From Janibacter melonis (GTDB lineage: Bacteria; Actinomycetota; Actinomycetes; Actinomycetales; Dermatophilaceae), in assembly GCF_020567375.1 (NCBI RefSeq), contig NZ_JAJBZM010000003.1:786725-850724 (forward strand): a stretch of 64,000 nt of DNA, read 5' to 3'. Both the position numbers and the translations under genes were made by a program. Position 1 is the first letter of the stretch. Every line of letters starts with the position of its first letter. The notes beneath the pieces are model-generated. The model did not search any database. It saw only the letters and a list, made by a program, of their open reading frames with translations, and was not told the origin of the DNA. Positions 58,046-64,000 of the stretch are shown one piece after another.

Positions 58046-58966
58046 TCAGCTCGAGGTGCTCGAGCCGGAGGGCGACGGGGTGGTCGGGGACGTGCAGGAC
58101 CGCACCTGCGGCGGCCGGTAGGTCTGCCGGCCGATGACCTTCGCGCTCGGCAGGTTGCGGGCGACGGTCCGGCGCCACTCGCCCGAGGAGATCATCGTGC
58201 GCAGCCCCTCGCTCACCCGGTAGCACAGGGCTCGGTCGTCCTTGGCCAGCCCGATCCCGTAGGACTCCCGGCCGAAGGGGCGACCGGACAGCCGCAGGTC
58301 GCTCCCGTCCTCCTCCTCGAGGTAGCCGGCGAGGATCGTCGTGTCGGACGTGACCGCCTTGACCTCGCCCTCGCGGAGCCGGTCGACGCACGCGTCGACG
58401 CTCTTCTCCTCGACGATGTGCAGCCCGGTGTAGTCGCGCACGAGGCGCTGCGTCGCCGAGGAGCCCGCGGCACCGCACACGGTGAAGCCCCTGAGCTCCT
58501 GCGGCGAGCGGATGCTGCTGCGGCGGGGGAGCAGGAGCTCTTGGTCGGTGACGAGGTAGGGCCCGGCGAAGCGGACCTGCTCGGCGCGCTGCGGCGTCAT
58601 CGAGTAGCTGGAGACGACCATGTCGACCTGACCGGTCGCGAGGAGGGTCTCGCGCTGGTCGGGGATCGCCTGGACGAAGGTGATGCGCTCGGTGCCCATC
58701 TGCTGCGCGACGTAGCGGCTGACGTCGACGTCGAGACCGGAGTAGTCGTCGCCGTCCTTGACGCCGAGGCCGGGCTGGTCGAAGGAGATCGCGACGCGCA
58801 GGCGGTCGGGCGCCGGCGGCAGCCCGTCGCTCGAGGTCGTCGTGCCAGGGGTGGGGGTCGAGGTGCTCGGGGGCACGTCGACGGCCTGGCTGCACGCGCT
58901 CACCAGCAGCAGGGCCGGGACCGCGAGGGCAGCGGCGACTCGACGACCCCTGGGCATGGCCCTCAT
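58046..58966 (-). CDS. solute-binding lipoprotein, amino-acid ABC type
   Basis: 306 aa. Signal with lipobox LVSAC (Cys25), a Thr/Pro linker, then a type 2 periplasmic-binding fold: LRVAISFDQPGLGVKDGDDYSGLDVDVSRYVAQQMG, AIPDQRETLLATGQVDMVVSSYSMTPQRAEQVRFAGPY, and SIRSPQELRGFTVCGAAGSSATQRL. Two Cys pairs may form disulfides. A transporter ATPase or permease is not adjacent, so it may be an orphan receptor, for example a GlnH-like sensor for a kinase (known in mycobacteria). ATG 58957 is an alternative start. Confidence 0.85.
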   Translation of the reverse strand: MRAMPRGRRVAAALAVPALLLVSACSQAVDVPPSTSTPTPGTTTSSDGLPPAPDRLRVAISFDQPGLGVKDGDDYSGLDVDVSRYVAQQMGTERITFVQAIPDQRETLLATGQVDMVVSSYSMTPQRAEQVRFAGPYLVTDQELLLPRRSSIRSPQELRGFTVCGAAGSSATQRLVRDYTGLHIVEEKSVDACVDRLREGEVKAVTSDTTILAGYLEEEDGSDLRLSGRPFGRESYGIGLAKDDRALCYRVSEGLRTMISSGEWRRTVARNLPSAKVIGRQTYRPPQVRSCTSPTTPSPSGSSTSS

Positions 58967-59078
58967 CCTCGCACCCCGCGTGCGGGACGGCCTCCCCCTT
59001 CGCCCAGGTCAGACGGGGTTGTGACCGCACCGTCACCCGCCGTCTCGAGCCCTGGGCACGGGTGCGGGGGCGCGGGCG

Positions 59079-59084
59079 TAGTCT
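59079..59084 (+). promoter_or_regulatory. -10 box for FAD amine oxidase
   Basis: TAGTCT, 26 bases before ATG 59111, with GAGGAG between as ribosome site; a conventional short-leader mRNA. Confidence 0.4.
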
Positions 59085-59110
59085 CCTGCGCACCCGACCG
59101 AGGAGCAGCG

Positions 59111-60514
59111 ATGCCCGACCGCCCGACCGAGCACGAGTCCCTCGCGGGGTCTACCCGCCGGCCCTACTGGACCGACCCGGACCTGCGGCCGGCGCCCTCG
59201 CCGGGGGAGTCGCTCCGGGGCGAGGTGCGCTGCGACCTCGCGGTCGTCGGGGGAGGCTTCACCGGGCTGTGGGCGGCCCTGCAGGCCGCGGAGGCGGACC
59301 CGGGTCGGAGGGTCGTCGTGCTCGAAGGGGGACCGCTCGGCTTCGGCGCGTCAGGGCGCAACGGCGGCTTCGTCTCTCCCTCGCTCACCCACGGGCTGGC
59401 CCAGGGTGTCGGGTGCTGGCCCGACGAGATCGAGACCCTCGAGCGGATGGGGGCCGAGAACTTCGCGGGTCTGCAGGCCGACGTGGCCCGGCTGGGCATC
59501 GACTGCGACCTCCACGTCCCGGGGGAGCTGACCCTCGCGCTCGACGAGCACCAGGTGAGCACGCTGCGCGAGGGCTACCAGCTGCACCGGCAGCACGGTG
59601 CCGACGTGACCTGGCTCGACGCCCGAGCGGCGCGCGAGCGCGTCGACTCCCCGTGCTACCGCGCCGGCATGCTCGACCCGACGGTGGGTCTCGTCGACCC
59701 GGCGCGGCTGCTGTGGGGCCTGGCCACCGCGGCCCGGGAGCGCGGCGTCGTGGTCGTCGAGCGCAGCCCGGTGCGGGCGATGGTGCGCGACGGGTCGGGG
59801 ATGCGGCTGCGCGGTGACGAGGGCTCGGTCCGCGCCGACCAGGTCGTCCTCGCGACCGGGGCGTACCCCGCGCTGCTGCGGCGGGTGGGCGCGTGGGTCA
59901 TCCCCGTCTACGACCACGTCCTCATGACCGAGCCGCTCACCGGCGAGCAGCTCGCGTCCCTGCGGTGGCACGGGCGCGAGGGGCTGACCGACGCGGGCAA
60001 CCAGTTCCACTACTACCGGCTCACCGCCGACGACCGCATCCTCTTCGGCGGGTACGACGCGAGCTATCACTACGGCGGCCGCATCGACGCCGAGCTCGAG
60101 CAGGGGGCGTCGCACGACCTGCTGGCCCGGCACCTGCTCGAGATCTTCCCCCAGCTGGAGGGAGTGCGGATCAGCCACCGGTGGGCCGGGGTCATCGACA
60201 CGACCTCGCGCTTCACCCCGATCTTCGGGACCTCGCACGGCGGCCGCGTGGCCTACGCGATGGGGTACACCGGGCTGGGGGTCGCGTCCACGCGCTTCGG
60301 CGCGGCGGTGGCGCTCGACCTCCTCGCCGGTGCCGAGACCGAGCGCACCGGTCTGTCGATGGTGCGGGACAAGCCCATCCCCTTCCCGCCAGAGCCGCTG
60401 CGCTACGCGGCGGTCCAGGCGACCCGTGCGGCGATGGCCCGTGAGGACAGGACCGGGCGAAGGGGGCCGCTCCTGCGCGCGCTCGACGTCGCCGGGGTGG
60501 GCTTCGACTCCTGA
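59111..60514 (+). CDS. FAD-dependent amine/amino-acid oxidase (DAO family)
   Basis: 467 aa from ATG 59111. FAD motif CDLAVVGGGFTGLWAALQAAEADPGRRVVVLEGGPLGFGASGRNGGFVSP (GxGxxG plus S-G-R-N-G-G, the covalent-like signature of PuuB/gamma-glutamylputrescine oxidase and related enzymes), then FHYYRLTADDRILFGGYDASYHYGG and C-terminal RWAGVIDTTSRFTPIFGTSHGGRVAYAMGYTGLGVASTRFG. Likely oxidises a polyamine or amino acid derivative with O2. No catabolic partners nearby. Last GC-rich gene before the AT-richer island. Confidence 0.87.
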   Translation: MPDRPTEHESLAGSTRRPYWTDPDLRPAPSPGESLRGEVRCDLAVVGGGFTGLWAALQAAEADPGRRVVVLEGGPLGFGASGRNGGFVSPSLTHGLAQGVGCWPDEIETLERMGAENFAGLQADVARLGIDCDLHVPGELTLALDEHQVSTLREGYQLHRQHGADVTWLDARAARERVDSPCYRAGMLDPTVGLVDPARLLWGLATAARERGVVVVERSPVRAMVRDGSGMRLRGDEGSVRADQVVLATGAYPALLRRVGAWVIPVYDHVLMTEPLTGEQLASLRWHGREGLTDAGNQFHYYRLTADDRILFGGYDASYHYGGRIDAELEQGASHDLLARHLLEIFPQLEGVRISHRWAGVIDTTSRFTPIFGTSHGGRVAYAMGYTGLGVASTRFGAAVALDLLAGAETERTGLSMVRDKPIPFPPEPLRYAAVQATRAAMAREDRTGRRGPLLRALDVAGVGFDS

Positions 60515-60695
60515 GCCGGGTTTACAGCCGGGGAACTCTAAGCGTTGCATGAATAGCTGAACCCTTTGGCCACAAGAGTGAGGCCGTTCGGCAGCCCATT
60601 ACCGACGATCCAAGCCACCGGTAATGAGGTGCTACAGTACTAACATTCCAGCGAGGCCGTGATGAAAGGTTGCTTATGCGCAGTCGGCGGCAGAC
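60515..60695. other. left border of AT-richer island
   Basis: 181 bases where composition drops from about 73 to about 52 percent GC. It contains a perfect 8-bp inverted repeat CATTACCG / CGGTAATG (60597-60604, 60619-60626) followed by TACAGTAC, a possible operator and -10 for the next gene. No copy of the tRNA end was found here. Confidence 0.5.
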
Positions 60696-61772
60696 ATGGT
60701 AATGGTTATCAGAGTTTTTGAGAGCCGCGCTCCGAAAGTAGTTATTCCCGACACGAACTTCATTGTTGACCTGGATGATTGGATCAATGGCAGGGCAGGC
60801 GCCGGCGAGCGCCTGAGGGAATCGTTCAGTGCCATACTCTCCGCTCGTTCCGACGGCGGCCCTGTAACAGTCTCACGGTGGCCGGCCCTGGCCGAGTATG
60901 CATGGTCGAGAATTCCGGATCTAGGGGTGGGTTGCGAAGACCTCGATGAGCGTCTAAACCTCGCCGCAAAAAATACCCGCTTACTGCATGAGGTATTCGA
61001 TCGACTATTCCACTCAAAGGGCAGGGATGGATGGTTGACTGGATCGCCACCCGGTTGGGTTCGAGCCCTGAAGAAAGAATCCTTGACACCCCTTGTGTAC
61101 CACAAGTGGACAGTCAGTGCAGGAAATGAGGCGTGGATCACTCGCAGTGCGACTGCACTCCTCGCCTTTTCCAAGCTGGAACCAATTAACAAAGGGGCTA
61201 ATGAACGGTTTCGCGTCGAGTTGTTCTCGCGATACCTGGAGATCGCGGTCGACCGAGCCGGAACTATTGGCTCCCTGGAAGCTATATATACACTTCTTCG
61301 ACTATTCGCACCATCACCGAAGGGTCGCCTAGTGGAGGGGGTAGATCCCTTTGCGGTTGTGAAGGTCAAACGACCGTGGAGGAGTCAGACGCTGCTCGTC
61401 CAAGATACTCTAAACACCGTGCGGGACCTGGCCATGGTCCGGTATGCGCATGACGCCGCGATGGGTTGCGGTCACTTCGATGAGAGTGGACCTCGCCCTA
61501 GCGCAATTCTAACCTCAGATAGAGGTCTTCAAGCATTCGCTAATTGGATGCCGTCCCCGGACTTTGTGCGCAAAGGAGTCATTGCCTATGATCTTTCTGG
61601 CGTCTTATCACGGCTCAACATTGAAGACGAAACGCGTCGCATGCTGAGCGAGGTGCTTCTTTCAGTCGAGGTGGGCGCCGTGCGCCGAATTGATGGCCGA
61701 GCAGATGATCATGACGATTTAGGCGAGGTCACTGCGAATCTATTTGATCTGGCGTCGGAACTGGTCGAGTGA
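60696..61772 (+). CDS. PIN-like domain protein on AT-richer island
   Basis: 358 aa; start uncertain (ATG 60696 or 60702, weak ribosome site). Near the N-terminus VVIPDTNFIVDLDDW places Asp19-Thr-Asn21 as in PIN ribonuclease active sites; near the C-terminus AILTSDRGLQAFANW (Asp275) matches the last PIN strand, and DTLNTVRDLAMVRYAHD holds other acidic candidates. The ~220 residues between are mostly helical, more than in VapC toxins. Codon use is unlike neighbours (many A/T third bases) and the CGAAGGGG octamer is absent, both signs of recent transfer. A nuclease in a defence or toxin role is plausible but unproven; no antitoxin is visible. Confidence 0.6.
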   Translation: MVMVIRVFESRAPKVVIPDTNFIVDLDDWINGRAGAGERLRESFSAILSARSDGGPVTVSRWPALAEYAWSRIPDLGVGCEDLDERLNLAAKNTRLLHEVFDRLFHSKGRDGWLTGSPPGWVRALKKESLTPLVYHKWTVSAGNEAWITRSATALLAFSKLEPINKGANERFRVELFSRYLEIAVDRAGTIGSLEAIYTLLRLFAPSPKGRLVEGVDPFAVVKVKRPWRSQTLLVQDTLNTVRDLAMVRYAHDAAMGCGHFDESGPRPSAILTSDRGLQAFANWMPSPDFVRKGVIAYDLSGVLSRLNIEDETRRMLSEVLLSVEVGAVRRIDGRADDHDDLGEVTANLFDLASELVE

Positions 61773-62009
61773 TCGAAAGTTTCGGGTTCACAAGTCAATT
61801 TTAACGTAGGCCTTTGAGCACTTAGAAAATCATAGACGGAGTGGTCTTGCTGTATCCCGACCCGAGAAGCCCATCGTGTATACCGCGTAACCTTCCGCCT
61901 AGCTGGGAAACTCGTGATTGGCGTCGGGGCTCGCCCTTGTGCACTTGTTTTGTACGCACAACGGGGCTCCTGGCTGTTAGCGACCCAGATTTTTGGTGTG
62001 GGTTGTCAG
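61773..62009. other. AT-richer intergenic part of island
   Basis: Mostly no convincing gene. On the minus strand a 63-codon frame (62013-61822) is coupled by ATGA to the small frame upstream, but it is Ser/Arg/Gln-rich and low in hydrophobics, so probably not a folded protein. Confidence 0.35.
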
Positions 62010-62213
62010 TCATCGCATGCAGTAGGCCCCGAGTCCCTCAACCACATAATCGGGAACCGGCATTGTCTCGCGCCACTTGTGGCTACCAAAACGCAGGGTG
62101 ACGGGTATTTCTGCGAGGAATGCCGGCAAACCCAATGCGTCAAGAATGTCGCGGCGACCGATCTGGGGGCGCGTATTCTTCCGACGTCCGAGAGCTGGCG
62201 TGTTCATCCCCAT
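62010..62213 (-). CDS. possible small protein downstream of tRNA
   Basis: 67 aa: an Arg/Lys-rich start, then RRDILDALGLPAFLAEIPVTLRFGSHKWRETMPVPDYVVEGLGAY, which looks like one helical unit plus a strand and is reminiscent of small winged-helix or excisionase-like proteins; no family is recognised. AGGAGGT lies 14 bases upstream of the ATG, a little far, and TAGATT lies further up near the tRNA end. Codon use is like the island, not the core genome. Could be a truncated integration accessory gene or spurious. Confidence 0.3.
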   Translation of the reverse strand: MGMNTPALGRRKNTRPQIGRRDILDALGLPAFLAEIPVTLRFGSHKWRETMPVPDYVVEGLGAYCMR

Positions 62214-62282
62214 AACAGAAGCCGTTCACCTCCTCCGATCCCTCACGCAAATCTAGATTGGAGGTTATGGGGGGCAATGCGG

Positions 62283-62356
62283 TGGGGCGGCTGGGGCTTG
62301 AACCCAGGACCGACGGATTATGAGTCCGCTGCTCTGACCGACTGAGCTACCGCCCC
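62283..62356 (-). tRNA. tRNA with CAU anticodon (tRNA-Ile2 more likely than elongator tRNA-Met)
   Basis: 74-nt cloverleaf on the minus strand: acceptor GGGGCGG/CCGCCCC, D arm GCTC..GAGC, anticodon stem GGA-loop CTCATAA (anticodon CAT), T arm CTGGG-TTCAAGC-CCCAG, discriminator A, CCA not encoded. The CAGCGGACTCATAATCCGTC context resembles tilS-modified tRNA-Ile2 more than elongator Met; this assignment is inference. Its 3' end points into the AT-richer island, the usual geometry for tRNA-targeted integration. Confidence 0.9.
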
Positions 62357-62380
62357 GCACCGCGAGGCGGTGACGCGGGC

Positions 62381-62386
62381 AGGCTA
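62381..62386 (-). promoter_or_regulatory. -10 box for CAU tRNA
   Basis: TAGCCT on the minus strand, about 25 bases before the tRNA 5' end. The leader between holds the perfect hairpin CACCGC-GAG-GCGGTG (62358-62372). Confidence 0.5.
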
Positions 62387-62517
62387 CCGCCCCCTTCGCC
62401 CCTGCCCGCGCACAGGTCGCCGGCCGACCGACAGCCTCCTGACAGGTCCGCCCGAGGTCGGGCCTACGTCGTGCGGCGAGCGTGGGATCTCCACATCCCC
62501 GACGGAAGGAGACACAC

Positions 62518-63081
62518 ATGCAGACGGAGAAGCTCATCGGGATCGGTGCGGCCGGTCTGGCCGCCCTCGGCCTCGGCGTCACCGGTGCCTCGTTCGCCTC
62601 GGCGGACGACAGCCCCTCGACCGGCTCGTCCAGCACGAGCTCGACCCAGGGCTCGGGCGACAGCGAGGGTCAGCAGGGCACGAAGGGGGAGCGGCCCGCA
62701 CCGGTCGACGACGGCCGGGAGCTGAGCGCTGATGCCGCGAGCAAGGCGATCACCGCCGCGCAGAGCAAGGAGGCAGACGCCGCTGTCAAGGGCGTGCACC
62801 TCGGTCGTGACGGCGGCTACGACGTCATGATGCTCCGCACGGACGGCACGATGGTCGAGGTCACGGTCGACGACTCCTTCACCGTCACCGGTGTCGAGGA
62901 GCGCGACGGTCGCGGTGGGCCGGGCGGTCCCGGTGGCCCGGGCGGACACGGCGCACCCGGTCAGGCACCGGGGGCGGAGAGCTCGGACGACAAGGGGTCC
63001 GACGACGCCCAGCAGGGGGCGCCCTCGGCGCCTCAGGGCGAGCAGGACCCGTCGCCGAGCGCCAGCTCCACCGCGAGCTGA
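62518..63081 (+). CDS. secreted PepSY-like protein with Gly-rich and acidic tail
   Basis: 187 aa from ATG 62518; GGAAGGAG 6 bases upstream. Signal peptide (IGIGAAGLAALGLGVTGASFASA), Ser/Thr/Gly linker, then one PepSY-like unit, ELSADAASKAITAAQSKEADAAVKGVHLGRDGGYDVMML-RTDGTMVEVTVDDSFTVTGVEE. The tail is GPGGPGGPGGHGAPG followed by Ser/Asp/Gln-rich disorder. PepSY domains modulate proteases or bind small ligands at the cell surface; role unknown. Confidence 0.75.
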   Translation: MQTEKLIGIGAAGLAALGLGVTGASFASADDSPSTGSSSTSSTQGSGDSEGQQGTKGERPAPVDDGRELSADAASKAITAAQSKEADAAVKGVHLGRDGGYDVMMLRTDGTMVEVTVDDSFTVTGVEERDGRGGPGGPGGPGGHGAPGQAPGAESSDDKGSDDAQQGAPSAPQGEQDPSPSASSTAS

Positions 63082-63090
63082 CCTCATCGG

Positions 63091-63122
63091 CCGGGCCCGG
63101 GAGCCCCTGCCCCCGGGCCCGG
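63091..63122 (+). terminator. hairpin after PepSY gene
   Basis: Perfect 11-bp stem CCGGGCCCGGG / CCCGGGCCCGG with a 10-nt loop; no U-tract. Confidence 0.7.
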
Positions 63123-63373
63123 TCCAGCCGCGGCCTGAGCCCACCCCTGATGCCTATGAGGATCACGTGAGGCCTGCGCCTGCGTGCTACCAGAGTCATC
63201 AGAAGTGCCCGGTGCGGAGGGTGGTGCTCCTGGTGCCGATGGGGCATGATGAGCCCAAACAGACAGCTGCGGCCGTCTCATATCTCTGCATCACCACCGC
63301 GCATCGAGCGCATCCATCTCCGAGCAGTGCCCTGGCCGTGGGGAAGACGTCCATCGCACACAAGGAGGAACGG
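63123..63373 (+). other. intergenic region before DUF3145 gene
   Basis: About 250 bases, slightly lower GC than neighbours, no gene seen. It presumably holds the DUF3145 promoter (a CATATCTC stretch near 63279 is a weak -10 candidate). Confidence 0.4.
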
Positions 63374-63874
63374 ATGTCGATCGCAACGCGTGGAGTGGTG
63401 TTCATCCACAGCACCCCGACGGCGCTCTGCCCCCACATCACGTGGGCGCTGGAGTCTGCTCTCGGGCGTGACGTGGCCCTCGAGTGGACCGAGCAGCCGC
63501 TGGGTCCCTCGCTTCGTCGTGCCGAGTTCTCCTGGACGGGTCTGCCGGGCACCGGCGCGGCCCTGGCCTCCGCACTGCGCGGGTGGGAGGGCGTGCGCTA
63601 CGAGGTGACCGAGGAGCCGAGCCCCGGCGTCGACGGGTCGCGCTGGTCGCACACCCCGAGCCTGGGCATCCACCACGCGACGATCTCCGCCTCCGGCGAC
63701 ACCGTCATCCACGAGAACCGCCTCCGCGAGGTCCTTACCCTCGCCCAGGGCGCAGGGGAGGCCGTCGAGGACATGCTCGACGAGCTCCTCGGCAGTCAGT
63801 GGGATGCCGAGCTCGAGCCCTTCCGCCACGCCGGCGAGGGCGCGCCCGTGCGCTGGCTGCACAAGGTCGGCTGA
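63374..63874 (+). CDS. DUF3145 family protein
   Basis: 166 aa from ATG 63374 with AAGGAGG 7 bases upstream. ATRGVVFIHSTPTALCPHITWALESALGRDVALEWTEQPL..RAEFSWTGLPGTGAALASALRGWEGVRYEVTEEPSPGVDGSRWSHTPSLGIHHATISASGDTVIHENRL is the whole DUF3145 pattern, restricted to actinobacteria. Function unknown. A longer in-frame frame to the left is not supported by the strong ribosome site here. Confidence 0.9.
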   Translation: MSIATRGVVFIHSTPTALCPHITWALESALGRDVALEWTEQPLGPSLRRAEFSWTGLPGTGAALASALRGWEGVRYEVTEEPSPGVDGSRWSHTPSLGIHHATISASGDTVIHENRLREVLTLAQGAGEAVEDMLDELLGSQWDAELEPFRHAGEGAPVRWLHKVG

Positions 63875-63885
63875 CCTCCACCCAC

Positions 63886-64000
63886 CCATGACGAAGGGGT
63901 GGGGCGCGGGGCCCCCCCCCCGCGCCCCCCCCAGCCCAGCCCCGCGGCACCCCGCCCCCGCGCCCCCGGGGCGGACCCTCGGGCGCGGGGCGGGCGAGGT
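63886..64000. other. homopolymer-rich tract, probable unreliable contig end
   Basis: Begins like a terminator, ACGAAGGGGTGGGGCGCGGG, but instead of the expected complementary arm there are runs of up to ten C and repeated CCCCGC units. Base composition exceeds 85 percent GC with almost no A or T. Likely a hairpin region where sequencing or assembly broke down; nothing should be annotated in it. Confidence 0.7.

Noticed and set aside
60662..60718. 18-codon frame ATG at 60662 before the PIN-like gene
   Set aside because: No clear ribosome site, not in frame with the gene, and no regulatory codon run.
61914..62345. Plus-strand frame of 143 codons on the island
   Set aside because: Its C-terminus reads through the tRNA on the opposite strand (WGLNPGPTDYESAALTD is a classic tRNA mistranslation) and it has no ribosome binding site.
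60515..62356. attL/attR direct repeat from the tRNA 3' end
   Set aside because: I looked for a copy of the tRNA T-arm or acceptor end near 60515-60700 and found none, and no integrase is present, so tRNA-targeted integration remains unproven.
63735..63950. Minus-strand frame of 71 codons at the window end
   Set aside because: It lies opposite DUF3145 and in the homopolymer-rich tract, with Arg/Pro/Gly-only composition.

Overview
The window is about 73 percent GC, tightly packed, and carries a conserved housekeeping gene order (dinG-holA-rpsT, lepA, hemW, hrcA-dnaJ-rsmE, phoH-ybeY-era, leuA, recO-uppS, glyS, dusB, dgt-dnaG). Together with DUF3516, DUF3097, DUF3145 and DUF4031 proteins, this points to a high-GC actinobacterium, most likely in the order Micrococcales (Intrasporangiaceae-like). 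The family placement is inference from gene content; no search was run.

Layout. 1-8 kb: minus-strand genes for a truncated NCS1 permease, an SGNH-type lipoprotein, a polar amino-acid ABC transporter whose solute receptor is fused to its permease, and a Ski2-like DUF3516 helicase. 8-15.4 kb: acetyltransferases, a nucleobase permease, an SDR, then dinG-holA-rpsT. 15.4-18 kb: a solitary PemK/MazF-like gene, an M48 protease and a CPBP protease. 18-25.6 kb: lepA, hotdog protein, tyrosine phosphatase, hemW, TRIC channel, FabG-like SDR and DUF3097. 25.7-32.6 kb: heat-shock operon hrcA-dnaJ behind a CIRCE operator, then rsmE and phoH-ybeY-CNNM/CBS-era, the last four joined by GTGA/ATGA overlaps. 32.7-37.8 kb: BCCT transporter, asd, and leuA preceded by a leucine-rich leader peptide. 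37.8-45.2 kb: an AlkB-like dioxygenase behind a LexA (SOS) box, recO-uppS, a complete zinc-uptake operon znuA-znuC-znuB-zur with paired Zur boxes, and glyS. 45.2-58 kb: SIMPL protein, a rhodanese/CDF/sulfide-quinone-reductase-like cluster, a sigma-like/sensor fusion, dusB, dgt, dnaG and tRNA-Asn. 58-60.5 kb: a solute-binding lipoprotein and a FAD amine oxidase. 60.5-62.3 kb: an AT-richer island with a PIN-like gene, abutting the 3' end of a CAU-anticodon tRNA. 62.3-64 kb: a PepSY-like secreted protein and DUF3145; the last ~100 bases are a C/G homopolymer-rich tract that looks like a poor contig end.

Genome-wide style. At least 18 genes have a TAnnnT box only 6-9 bases before the start codon and no Shine-Dalgarno sequence, the layout of leaderless mRNAs. 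Many operon partners overlap by ATGA or GTGA. An octamer CGAAGGGG (either strand) occurs about 70 times, forms the arms of several intrinsic terminators, and inside genes forces otherwise rare codons (GAA-GGG, CCC-CTT); it is absent from the island.

The most interesting items are the CGAAGGGG motif, the AT-rich PIN island beside the tRNA, the SOS box on the AlkB-like gene, the leuA attenuator with an upstream palindrome, an 81-bp near-perfect palindrome between convergent genes, and the sigma-like/TM/sensor fusion protein.
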